From positions 1 to 64,000 of the forward strand of contig DATEOC010000037.1 of the NCBI GenBank assembly GCA_035274425.1: 64,000 nucleotides of DNA, written 5' to 3'. Under the pieces are notes generated by a model. That model made no database searches. It had not been told where the DNA came from and saw nothing but the letters and a program-made list of their open reading frames with translations. Shown here piece after piece: positions 44,376-51,777 of the stretch; the first letter of the stretch is position 1; every line of letters begins with the position of its first letter. The translations under genes and the position numbers were made by a program. This DNA is from JADMIH01 sp035274425. Its GTDB lineage: Bacteria > Chloroflexota > Chloroflexia > QHBQ01 > JADMIH01.

Positions 44376-45038
44376 GTGGCAAACCTTATTACATTAGCGC
44401 GCGTAGTGCTCCTCTTCATAACGGTGGGGTTTGTTTACCTGAGCCTGCCGCGCGACGGTGTGCCCGGCGAGCCTGTATGGGTGCTGGTGGCGGCGGTGCT
44501 GACGCTCATAGTTTTCATAAGTGATGGGTTCGATGGCATGGTGGCGCGTGCTCGTGGTGAGGCTAACGCTACTGGCGCGGTGTTCGATATAGCTGGCGAC
44601 AGGATCGTTGAGAATGTCTATTGGGTGATGTTCGCCCACATAGGTCTGTTATCAGTCTGGTTCCCATTCTTGATGCTGGCGCGCTCTTTCCTGGTAGATG
44701 GCTTGCGCGCCCTGGCGCTGAGCGAAGGTAAGACCCCATTCGGGGAGAAGACGATGATGACCTCTCCTTTTGGCCTATGGCTGGCAGCTTCTCGCCTCCA
44801 TCGGGGGCTGTACGGCGCGGCGAAGGTGGTGGCCTTCATGTGGCTCCTCATCTATATAGCCCTCGAATTGCAGGTGCAGCGTAATGCTGTATGGGCACAG
44901 AATGTAGGGAGGTTCGTCGAGCCGATGCGCAACATTGGAGTCGGCCTTGCCCTATTCGCTCTCTTGTATGCCCTCGCCCGCGGAGTCGTAGTGGTGTGGG
45001 ACAGCCGCCACGCCTTCTGGGTCCGACGGCCCCAGTAG
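44376..45038 (+). CDS. CDP-alcohol phosphatidyltransferase
   Basis: A 220-residue membrane enzyme with about five hydrophobic segments and the complete CAPT motif: D-GFDG-MVARARGEANATG-AVFD-IAGD (D-x2-DG-x2-AR-x8-G-x3-D-x3-D). It transfers a phosphatidyl group from CDP-diacylglycerol to an alcohol (glycerol phosphate, inositol phosphate or similar). The start is GTG 44376. It lies in a lipid gene cluster with an acyltransferase before and a HAD-IB phosphatase after. Exact alcohol acceptor unresolved. Confidence 0.9.
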   Translation: MANLITLARVVLLFITVGFVYLSLPRDGVPGEPVWVLVAAVLTLIVFISDGFDGMVARARGEANATGAVFDIAGDRIVENVYWVMFAHIGLLSVWFPFLMLARSFLVDGLRALALSEGKTPFGEKTMMTSPFGLWLAASRLHRGLYGAAKVVAFMWLLIYIALELQVQRNAVWAQNVGRFVEPMRNIGVGLALFALLYALARGVVVVWDSRHAFWVRRPQ

Positions 45039-45082
45039 GCAGCGGGCAGCGGGCAGAAAGCAGTAGGCAGAAGATATGGACG

Positions 45083-45140
45083 CATGAGCAATCCAAAATC
45101 GAACCAATCCGAAATCCGAAATCCGAAATCCGAAATCGCC
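45083..45140. repeat. AATCCGA heptamers upstream of HAD gene
   Basis: Four or so AATCCGA units ending directly before ATG 45141; the same unit as in the alaS insert. They extend the open frame upstream (giving NPKSEIRNPKSEI) but are not part of the HAD fold. Confidence 0.85.
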
Positions 45141-45791
45141 ATGGTTGCTGCGGTGTTTGACGTGGACCGCACGCTCATACCCGTAACGACTACAGAGCGG
45201 ATATTTATACGTTATCTGCTCAGGAAACGGGTGTTGGGGCTGGGCGCGGTGTTCCAGACCACCCTTTTTATCTTGAAGAACCTCCGGCACGCTTCTCCCT
45301 TTGAGACTATCCGGCGGCAGCGTGCTTACCTGGCCGGGCAGCCCTATGAGAAGATGATTAAGGTGGCACGGCGATGCTTCGAGACGGACATAAAGCCGCG
45401 CCTTTCACATACCGGGTTAGAGGCTATAAGGGAGCACAAAGAGAAAGGTCATTCGATTGTGCTCCTCTCAGGCTCGCTCGATTTCCTCCTCGCGCCCCTC
45501 CGCGAAGAGGTGGGTGCCGACCATCTTATTTCCGCCAATATGGAGGTAGTGAACGGTAAGCTGACGGGGCGCATAGTCGGTCCGTTCCCTTATGGCAGCT
45601 ACAAAGCTGCCCTCATCCAGCACTTCGCCAACGAGCACGGCCTGGACTTCTCGCAATCATACGCGTACGCGGACCACCACACCGACCACGAGGTATTGCG
45701 CCTCTTCGGTAACCCCGTAGTGATCAATCCCAAGCCCAGGATGCAGGAAATAGCAGATCGGGAGGGGTGGCCCGTCAAGCAGTTCGGATAA
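45141..45791 (+). CDS. HAD-superfamily hydrolase (HAD-IB, SerB-like)
   Basis: A 216-residue phosphatase of HAD subfamily IB. Motif I FDVDRTLIP, motif II VLLSGSLDFLLAP and motif III/IV AYADHHTDHEVLRLFGNPVVINP. Family members dephosphorylate phosphoserine or lysophosphatidate-type lipids. In this lipid cluster it may act on a phospholipid intermediate. The translated part upstream of 45141 is repeat-encoded. Confidence 0.88.
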   Translation: MVAAVFDVDRTLIPVTTTERIFIRYLLRKRVLGLGAVFQTTLFILKNLRHASPFETIRRQRAYLAGQPYEKMIKVARRCFETDIKPRLSHTGLEAIREHKEKGHSIVLLSGSLDFLLAPLREEVGADHLISANMEVVNGKLTGRIVGPFPYGSYKAALIQHFANEHGLDFSQSYAYADHHTDHEVLRLFGNPVVINPKPRMQEIADREGWPVKQFG

Positions 45792-45905
45792 TAGTTCAAA
45801 GTTCAAGGTTCAAGGTTCAAGGTCTAAAGTGCTAACACACCCTCCGTTATACCTTTATTTTGAACTTTGAACTTTGAACCTTGAACTTTGAACTTTGAAC
45901 AAAAA
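45792..45905. repeat. TTCAAGG/GAACTTT heptamer inverted repeat
   Basis: Left: TTCAAAG, TTCAAGG, TTCAAGG, TTCAAGG. Right: TTTGAAC, TTTGAAC, CTTGAAC, TTTGAAC. The two form a long hairpin whose 3' arm ends at the GDPD start codon, so it may affect translation initiation. Confidence 0.88.
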
Positions 45906-46640
45906 ATGAACACACCTATCCTCATAGCCCACCGTGGCGGATCGATGGAAGCGCCTGAGAATACGATGGCGGCCTTCCGGCACGCCATCGGCCTGGGGAT
46001 ACGCTTCGTCGAGCTTGACGTGCAGGTGTCGAACGACGGCGAATTGGTGGTCATACACGATGAGACCCTTGAGCGCACGACGGATGGCACGGGCACTGTG
46101 GGCGTTTACACCTTCGAGGAGCTGCGCCGGTTGGATGCAGGCTCGTGGTTTGCGCCAGAATATGCGGGTGAGCGCATCCCTACACTTAGGGAGGTGCTTG
46201 CGCTGTGCGTGCCGGAGGGGGTGGGGGTAGTCATAGAGCTAAAGTCGCCGGACCTTTATGAGGGTATGGAGGAGAAGGTGGCTGCCCTGGTAGGGGAGAT
46301 GTGGCTGCGAGGGGCCGAGAACATCTGGTGCATCTCCTTCGACCACGCCGCGATACGCCGTATGAGGGACCTTGACGCCGCTCTACCGCTTGGCTATCTC
46401 TACGAGTGGAACGAGGAAAGCTTCATATCCCCGGACGATACCATACAGGCCGTATGCCCTTACTTCCGCACCCCCCTGGCCCACCCGGAGCAGGTGGCCG
46501 AAGCTCATAACCTGGGCAAGTTCGTATTTGTCTATACAGTGAACGAGGCTATAGACGTGCGTCTCCTGATTGAAGCAGGCGTGGACGGTATGGTGAGTGA
46601 CCGCCCAAGTATGTTACTAAATGTGTTGCACCATAGCTAA
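45906..46640 (+). CDS. Glycerophosphodiester phosphodiesterase
   Basis: A 244-residue GDPD-family TIM barrel. Motifs: ILIAHRGGSMEAPENTMAAFRHAI (HRGG-x-ENT), FVELDVQVSNDGELVVIHDETLERTT (E-x-D and HD catalytic residues) and VFVYTVNEAIDVRLLIEAGVDGMVSDRP. It hydrolyses glycerophosphodiesters to glycerol 3-phosphate and an alcohol. No export signal. The ATG at 45906 is used; the frame upstream is heptamer-encoded. Fits the preceding lipid genes. Confidence 0.93.
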   Translation: MNTPILIAHRGGSMEAPENTMAAFRHAIGLGIRFVELDVQVSNDGELVVIHDETLERTTDGTGTVGVYTFEELRRLDAGSWFAPEYAGERIPTLREVLALCVPEGVGVVIELKSPDLYEGMEEKVAALVGEMWLRGAENIWCISFDHAAIRRMRDLDAALPLGYLYEWNEESFISPDDTIQAVCPYFRTPLAHPEQVAEAHNLGKFVFVYTVNEAIDVRLLIEAGVDGMVSDRPSMLLNVLHHS

Positions 46641-46761
46641 CAGTACTATATGATATATAATATATGATATATAATATATGATATATGATACTTGCTTTAG
46701 AAAGTATTGGACAGCGTTGGCGAAGGTAGAAGAGCCTTCCGTAACGGAGCACCCTTTCCCC

Positions 46762-46842
46762 TGTCATTCCGAACGCAGTGAGGAATCTAGAAATCTATCC
46801 ACCTGGTAAGCATTGAGATTCCTCACTGCGTTCGGAATGACA
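46762..46842. repeat. Perfect 27-bp inverted repeat (ATTCCGAACGCAGTGAGGAAT type)
   Basis: Arms 46762-46788 and 46816-46842 are exact reverse complements with a 27-nt loop, and a CCCTTTTT run follows. This TCATTCCGAAC...GAGGAATCT sequence type is a widespread dispersed repeat in environmental bacterial genomes. It may also terminate transcription after GDPD. Confidence 0.85.
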
Positions 46843-46875
46843 CCCTTTTTACACTCGTTGTTACATACCCTCTTA

Positions 46876-47015
46876 GAGACTGTCTGAAAAGTCCCACTGG
46901 TTGGCCTATGGATCCCAAATCTGGTCCGAAACAGGGCAAAAAGGTAGTCAAGATACGGAACTTGGCCTTCTATATCCGCTAGATGTGGCGCTTACAGGAC
47001 TTTTCAGACAGCTTC
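46876..47015. mobile_element. MITE-like element with 19-bp terminal repeats
   Basis: Ends GAGACTGTCTGAAAAGTCC (46876-46894) and GGACTTTTCAGACAGCTTC (46997-47015) are inverted repeats (17 of 19), flanked by TTA on both sides (46873-46875, 47016-47018). It is 140 bp with no transposase. The ends differ from those of the IS at 35442 although the TTA duplication is the same. Confidence 0.75.
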
Positions 47016-47071
47016 TTAGCGTTCTTTGCTCTCTTGGCGTCTTGGCGTCTTGGCGTTTAGATGATTTTGGA

Positions 47072-47599
47072 CTACTCACTGCTCGCTTTGCGAACGGCCT
47101 GCATAGCGGCGTCGTAGTCAGGCTCGCGCATCTGGTCGGGCACATATTCGGCGTGGACTACTTTGTTCTCTCCATCTATCACGAAGACCGCGCGCTGTAG
47201 GAGACGCCATTCCTTGAGGAGCACGCCGTAGTCCTGACCGAACTGCTCGCTCTTGTGGGAGGAGAGGGCTTTGTGCGTCACTCCCTCCGCGCTCTGCCAG
47301 CGTGACTGCGCGTATGGCAGGTCCATACTGATAGTATAGACCTCTACCCCCTCCGGCAGATCGCTCCGCAGGTTCTCCCAATGCCGAGTCTCGATATTGC
47401 AGACGGGGGTATCCAGGGAGTTGACCACATTGAGCAGGCGCACCTGCCCCGCCGAGTCCTCCAGGCTCACGCTGCTCATACTCTCGCCATCAAAAGAGTC
47501 GAGGGCAAAATCGGGCGCGGTATCACCCGGCTTCAACTTGCTGCCCACGACGGTAAGCTGTTCATCAAACTCAAATGCTTCTCCCGTGCGTTCTTCCAT
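47072..47599 (-). CDS. tpx: Tpx-type thiol peroxidase, single cysteine
   Basis: A 175-residue peroxiredoxin of the atypical 2-Cys Tpx group. Peroxidatic Cys67 lies in SLDTPVCNIETR. The usual resolving-Cys site (family RFC/RWC-x-AEG) reads AQSRWQSAEG, with Gln102, and no other Cys exists in the protein. It would thus work as a 1-Cys enzyme or be resolved by an external thiol. It reduces hydroperoxides in the cytoplasm, normally with thioredoxin. Transcribed alone from upstream of 47600. Confidence 0.9.
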   Translation of the reverse strand: MEERTGEAFEFDEQLTVVGSKLKPGDTAPDFALDSFDGESMSSVSLEDSAGQVRLLNVVNSLDTPVCNIETRHWENLRSDLPEGVEVYTISMDLPYAQSRWQSAEGVTHKALSSHKSEQFGQDYGVLLKEWRLLQRAVFVIDGENKVVHAEYVPDQMREPDYDAAMQAVRKASSE

Positions 47600-47655
47600 A
47601 TCTTTTGTTGCTCCTTTGTATTTCTTTTCCTGTCAATTACCTTCCCTTTTGGGAA

Positions 47656-49107
47656 TCATAAAAGGCTCTCAGCCAGCGCCCGTAAGGCATCGGTGAAGCA
47701 CTGCATAGGTGGGCGGACCAACCCCGCGCCGACCTGGCCTACACCCGCCTCTTTGTGAGCGATGCCTGTGTTGATTATCGGCAGGAGATTGGAGTCGACT
47801 ACCTTGCGCACGTCTATGCCTGTGGGTGTGCCCGCGAAACCGAGTGGCGGTAAGGTCCAGTTAGGGTTTTGCGCAAGCGTTATCGTGTACATTGCCTCGG
47901 TGTAGGCTACGGCATCGGCGGGAGTGCCACCAACCACCTTTACCACCGCGGGTGCGCCCCCCATCGCGAAGCCGCCCAGGCCCGCTGTCTCGGTTATCGC
48001 GCTATCACCTATATCGCCCGCGGCGTCGGCCTCGCTGAAGCCTGGGAGGTAGATGCCATCCGGCACGGCAGCAGGTCCTGTGAACCACCTGTCGCCCGTG
48101 CCGCTTACCCGTATGCCGAAATCGACACCGTTACGCGCCATAGTCGTCACAACCGTACACCCTTCGATGCCATGAGCTGCATCCAGGGTGGCTTTGCAAG
48201 CGGCCATCGCCAGGTTGAGGAAGAAATAGTTGTTAGCTGCTATCGGATCGAGCGCGGCGGCCGCACGCTCGCGATCATCGAGGGCGCGTATCAGCGCGGG
48301 GGCGATGGATTTGAAGAGGAGGGATGTGGCGGCGATGTGGCGGTTGTGGCATTCGTCTCCCATCTGGAGCGCCTGCGCGATCATTGGCTTGAGATGCACG
48401 CCGCCCAGGGCGCGTATCCCCACCTGGAGGGTAGGCCCAAGCGTGTCGCACATCCACCGCAAGCGCGCCAGCACTTCAGGGGCGAACGCGCCGTAGCGAA
48501 GCACTTTGCCCATCCCCTCATTGAGTGAAGAGTATGAGTAATTTCCTCTATCAGCATTACGGACCACAAACATCGGCATCGAAGGGGAGACCAGTCCCGC
48601 CATCGGGCCAACCGCGCCCCTGTGATGGCACGGCTCGAACTGGACACTACCGCTCGACGCAAGCTCCCGCGCTCCAGCCTCGTCCGGTGCCCACCCTTCC
48701 AGGAGTATCGAGCCTATCACTGCACCCTGCATCGGGCCGCACATACGTTCCCACCCGATAGGCGGCCCCGCATGCAACAGTACATGCTCATCCATGTCGG
48801 GCCAAATCTCGCGCGCTGGGCGCACGTCCTCCCACACGGGGTCGGAGGCGAAGATACGTTGTAGAGCCTCTTCATTGGCCGCTGCTATGCGTGCTCCGAC
48901 GCTGCCTTGTGCCTCGTCATCCGCCATTTCCGCCAACATTGCGCCCAATGCCGGGTCGCCCTGCGCGGGCGGCTGCCAATCGAGATGCACGTACGGCGCA
49001 TTTACCTCCGCAAGCGTGTCCGCGAATGTGTGTACCCCAATATTCACGACGCGGGGACCCTCTTGCAGGAGCTCAGTTGTAGAGTTGGTACTATTCACAT
49101 TACTCAC
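47656..49107 (-). CDS. DUF1116 family protein (YlbE/AllG-like)
   Basis: A 483-residue DUF1116 protein. Characteristic stretches are APYVHLDWQPPAQGDPALG, RMCGPMQGAVIGSILLEGWAP and VGAGLVRPPMQCFTDALRALAE. In E. coli the homologue (YlbE) is encoded with FdrA and YlbF and, with them, forms an oxamic transcarbamylase acting in purine/allantoin degradation. Here the GTG start overlaps the fdrA stop (GTGA), so the two subunits are co-translated. The third subunit (DUF2877) and a carbamate kinase are not seen in this window. Confidence 0.85.
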   Translation of the reverse strand: MSNVNSTNSTTELLQEGPRVVNIGVHTFADTLAEVNAPYVHLDWQPPAQGDPALGAMLAEMADDEAQGSVGARIAAANEEALQRIFASDPVWEDVRPAREIWPDMDEHVLLHAGPPIGWERMCGPMQGAVIGSILLEGWAPDEAGARELASSGSVQFEPCHHRGAVGPMAGLVSPSMPMFVVRNADRGNYSYSSLNEGMGKVLRYGAFAPEVLARLRWMCDTLGPTLQVGIRALGGVHLKPMIAQALQMGDECHNRHIAATSLLFKSIAPALIRALDDRERAAAALDPIAANNYFFLNLAMAACKATLDAAHGIEGCTVVTTMARNGVDFGIRVSGTGDRWFTGPAAVPDGIYLPGFSEADAAGDIGDSAITETAGLGGFAMGGAPAVVKVVGGTPADAVAYTEAMYTITLAQNPNWTLPPLGFAGTPTGIDVRKVVDSNLLPIINTGIAHKEAGVGQVGAGLVRPPMQCFTDALRALAESLL

Positions 49108-50669
49108 GTCACATATGATGAGCGCCGCCCGTCGTCCGCGATGGCTGCTGCCAGTCGGGCTGCGTCGGCGTTGCTTGATGCCAGGATTACGCCCTCTTCT
49201 ACTAAGGCGCGCTTTTGCTCTTGTAAGCCTTGCGGGTCTCGCTCCGTCCCAGATATAGACGCAACGACCGGCAACTCTCGTCCAGCAGAGCGTGCATGAG
49301 CTTTGGCATCGCTTATAGTTTGTGCGAGTGCAATACCTGGAGCAGGGTGCGATCCATAGCCTAATACTATATCTAACAATAAAACTGCCACTTCTGGATC
49401 TTCTGCTTCTGCTAGAATTCGCTCCTGGCGCGCTGATAGGTCTATCATCGGGTGCGGGCGACCCACTGTGAACTCATCCGAACCCATGTCAAGGCAAGTG
49501 TGGCTCTTGCTTTTATGCGCATCAGGCAACGCGGTCTCTGGTGAGAGAGGCGTGTTCGAGTAAATAGGCCCTAAGGCTCGTTGCATCAGCAGCATCGCCT
49601 CGTAGCAGAACGTCCCGCCGGAAAAGAGGCCGCGCACATACCGTTGCGATGGTGCTAATCGCTCTTTGATACCAGCTATTGGGTCTTCATCTACTCTATT
49701 TTCAGGGATATGGCCGCCCGCCAGTTCTACAGCGCGCCTTGCAGCTTCCTCCAATGTACCTGCGGTGGAAATGTTCGTGTGCTGCTTACCCTGGGTGAGG
49801 CTATCCCTATCAGCCCCCAGGAAAGCTGCTACGACAGGCTTCGAGGCGCGACTTGCTGCGTCCAGCACCTTCGCCGCTATATCCGGGTGGGGAGGCTTCG
49901 ATACCAGCACGATTACCGTCGTTGAGGGGTCTTCTACGAGTGCTGAAAGGCCCATGATAGTCATGGCCCCGCCTACGCGCTCTGACAGGTCGCGGCTACC
50001 TGTGCCTATCGCGTGCGACACACCCCCACCGTAGCGGTCTATTAGCGACGTAACCTCCTGCATACCCGTGCCGGACGCGCCCACCACGCCGATATTCCCC
50101 CGTCGCACGACGTTAGCGAAGCCGAGGGGGACACCTCCAATAATGGCAGTGCCGCAGTCCGGCCCCATGAGGAGCAAACCACGCTCAACCGCGAGGGTCT
50201 TCAGCTTCTGCTCGTCTTCGATGGAAACGTTGTCGCTGAAGATCATGACGTGCATACCGGCCAGTAATGCCTTCCGCGCTTCGGCGGCGGCATACAGCCC
50301 AGGTGTCGAGATGAGAGCGAGGTTGGCTCCAGGTAATGCGGCCCTACCCTCAGCGAGAGTATGTGGTGCGCTTTCGGCACGCTCCCCGCTTGAAGGTATC
50401 TCGGCACGCAACAGCGTCTCAAGCTCGCCCTCTACGCTCTCCAGGGCCTCGTCCGTGCCGCTCAGGGCAATTATCAGGTCGTTAGGACCGGCAACCTTCC
50501 CTTCCGGCGCGAGCAGCCCTGCCTCGGCCAGCATCTCTCTGTTCGGCTCCGTGCCCATCATCAGCGAGGCATCTTCCACACCGTGCATAGCGCGCAGCCG
50601 CACCGCCACCTGCATCAGCGTGACAGAGTCCTGGTAGCGGTTCTGCTTTACAATATTACGTGTGGGCAT
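49104..50669 (-). CDS. fdrA: FdrA family protein (AllF-like)
   Basis: A 521-residue protein related to succinyl-CoA synthetase alpha/beta domains. An N-terminal ACT-like region (VAVRLRAMHGVEDASLMMGTEPNREML) is followed by a CoA-binding-type Rossmann domain (LLMGPDCGTAIIGGVPLGFANVVRRGNIGVVGASGTGMQEVTSLIDRYGGGVSHAIGTGSRDLSE). The GASGTGMQE loop includes the position equivalent to a phosphohistidine region. Acts with DUF1116 as in oxamic transcarbamylase. Upstream is a long GATAGAC repeat array. Confidence 0.88.
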   Translation of the reverse strand: MPTRNIVKQNRYQDSVTLMQVAVRLRAMHGVEDASLMMGTEPNREMLAEAGLLAPEGKVAGPNDLIIALSGTDEALESVEGELETLLRAEIPSSGERAESAPHTLAEGRAALPGANLALISTPGLYAAAEARKALLAGMHVMIFSDNVSIEDEQKLKTLAVERGLLLMGPDCGTAIIGGVPLGFANVVRRGNIGVVGASGTGMQEVTSLIDRYGGGVSHAIGTGSRDLSERVGGAMTIMGLSALVEDPSTTVIVLVSKPPHPDIAAKVLDAASRASKPVVAAFLGADRDSLTQGKQHTNISTAGTLEEAARRAVELAGGHIPENRVDEDPIAGIKERLAPSQRYVRGLFSGGTFCYEAMLLMQRALGPIYSNTPLSPETALPDAHKSKSHTCLDMGSDEFTVGRPHPMIDLSARQERILAEAEDPEVAVLLLDIVLGYGSHPAPGIALAQTISDAKAHARSAGRELPVVASISGTERDPQGLQEQKRALVEEGVILASSNADAARLAAAIADDGRRSSYVT

Positions 50670-50688
50670 GGGAGGGTGGACGACGGAT

Positions 50689-50758
50689 GATAGACGATAG
50701 ACGATAGACGATAGACGATAGACGATAGACGATAGACGATAGACGATAGACGATAGAG
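50689..50758. repeat. GATAGAC heptamer array
   Basis: Nine perfect tandem copies of the 7-bp unit GATAGAC (50689-50751) plus one variant, upstream of fdrA. This is the longest uninterrupted array in the window and lacks a clear mirror arm; copy number may vary between strains. Confidence 0.95.
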
Positions 50759-50843
50759 TAATCTGTATTGCGTGGATTCTAATTTCTAGCTTCTAATTTC
50801 TATAAAACCTCTGCGACCTCTGCGTCTCTGCGGTGAATCAAAT

Positions 50844-51596
50844 TTAGAATCGGCTATGGATATGGGGGAGGGTGAGGAGGCTTACGGCTCCGTGGCATGA
50901 CGAGACTGTGCCTACCACAACACCTTTGCCCCACGATTCGGGCTGGGTGATGAGCGCGAGGATTTGGTCGCGGGCACCAGTATACTCTTTTATGGTAAGG
51001 GTGTCTATGCCTGGCACCCGGAAGCGCGGCTTGAAGACCACGCTCCCGGCGAAGAGGTCAAGGTGGGCGCTTGCGTAATCTTTGACGGTATCCTCAAGTT
51101 CCCAGGTGCGTACGTCGCGGATCATGGGGCAGACGTGGGGGGCGCGACAGTTGGTGGGGCATATCCAGTTGGCTGCGCTGATGTAGCGGCAGCCGCTGGG
51201 GTCGAGGTATTCGTACGGGAGGCCACCGAACTCGTGCGTAACCGGCTCGATGCCGATAGCGCCCTGACCGAGACGCTTGCGGAGGCTCCACACCAGCCAC
51301 TCGAACGCGAGGTGAGGCGCTACGGGCGCGGGCACTACCTCGGTGTCAGGGGGGAATAGCTCCCATGTGCGCTTCATGTACTCCAGCCAATCGCTCCGCA
51401 CGAAGGTGAGGTGGGGGTTCTCAGCGACTTCGGGCAGATCGAGGGCCGGGGGGTGGGCGTTGCGGTCCACCATGATGATGCGCGCGTCCTCGGAGATGCG
51501 CCCGCGCTTGCGCCCCTTCTCTATGTGTCGAACATGGTGCGTGCCAAAGCACCCACCGCCGAAGACTATGAAAAGCTCTTCTTTGCTGGAGTCCAT
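50844..51596 (-). CDS. Unknown Rossmann-like protein with four-Cys cluster
   Basis: A 250-residue protein that I do not recognise. N-terminus ELFIVFGGGCFGTHHVRHI looks like a nucleotide-binding beta-alpha-beta turn (GGGCFG). The middle carries C136-x9-C146-x3-C150-x5-C156 (GCRYISAANWICPTNCRAPHVCP), a candidate Fe-S or zinc site, and VSSCHGA near the end adds another Cys. No membrane segment. ATG 51596 is preferred over the open frame to 51656. It stands alone between two repeat-rich gaps. Possibly a redox or sensor enzyme. Confidence 0.65.
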   Translation of the reverse strand: MDSSKEELFIVFGGGCFGTHHVRHIEKGRKRGRISEDARIIMVDRNAHPPALDLPEVAENPHLTFVRSDWLEYMKRTWELFPPDTEVVPAPVAPHLAFEWLVWSLRKRLGQGAIGIEPVTHEFGGLPYEYLDPSGCRYISAANWICPTNCRAPHVCPMIRDVRTWELEDTVKDYASAHLDLFAGSVVFKPRFRVPGIDTLTIKEYTGARDQILALITQPESWGKGVVVGTVSSCHGAVSLLTLPHIHSRF

Positions 51597-51631
51597 GTCC
51601 CTATCGTACCATAAATGGAGGGCGGACGACA

Positions 51632-51762
51632 GACGACGGAATAAACACAGAGACACAAAGGCACAGAGAACGCACAGAGATTTCTAAAGATTTATATTTA
51701 TCCAGATAGCCTTTATGTTATCTTTGCGGCCTTTGTGTCTCTGTGTTTATTCCGTATTGCGT
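51632..51762. repeat. Heptamer repeats around GNAT and Cys-cluster genes
   Basis: AACACAGAGACACAAAGGC on the left side is mirrored by CCTTTGTGTCTCTGTGTTT on the right (51729-51749), forming a hairpin like that at 9765. Confidence 0.85.
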
Positions 51763-51777
51763 CGTCACGATGCGCTC

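Larger units (their letters stand above)
46641..47071. other. Gene-free 431 bp made of repeats and a MITE
   Basis: Contains an AT repeat array (TATATGATATATAA, 46648-46690), a perfect 27-bp inverted repeat (46762-46842), a 140-bp MITE-like element (46876-47015) and a CTTGGCGT block shared with 20370. The small open frames here are not gene-like. Confidence 0.8.

Noticed and set aside
47869..48528. 219-residue plus-strand ORF opposite DUF1116
   Set aside because: Antisense shadow; no start site or family features.
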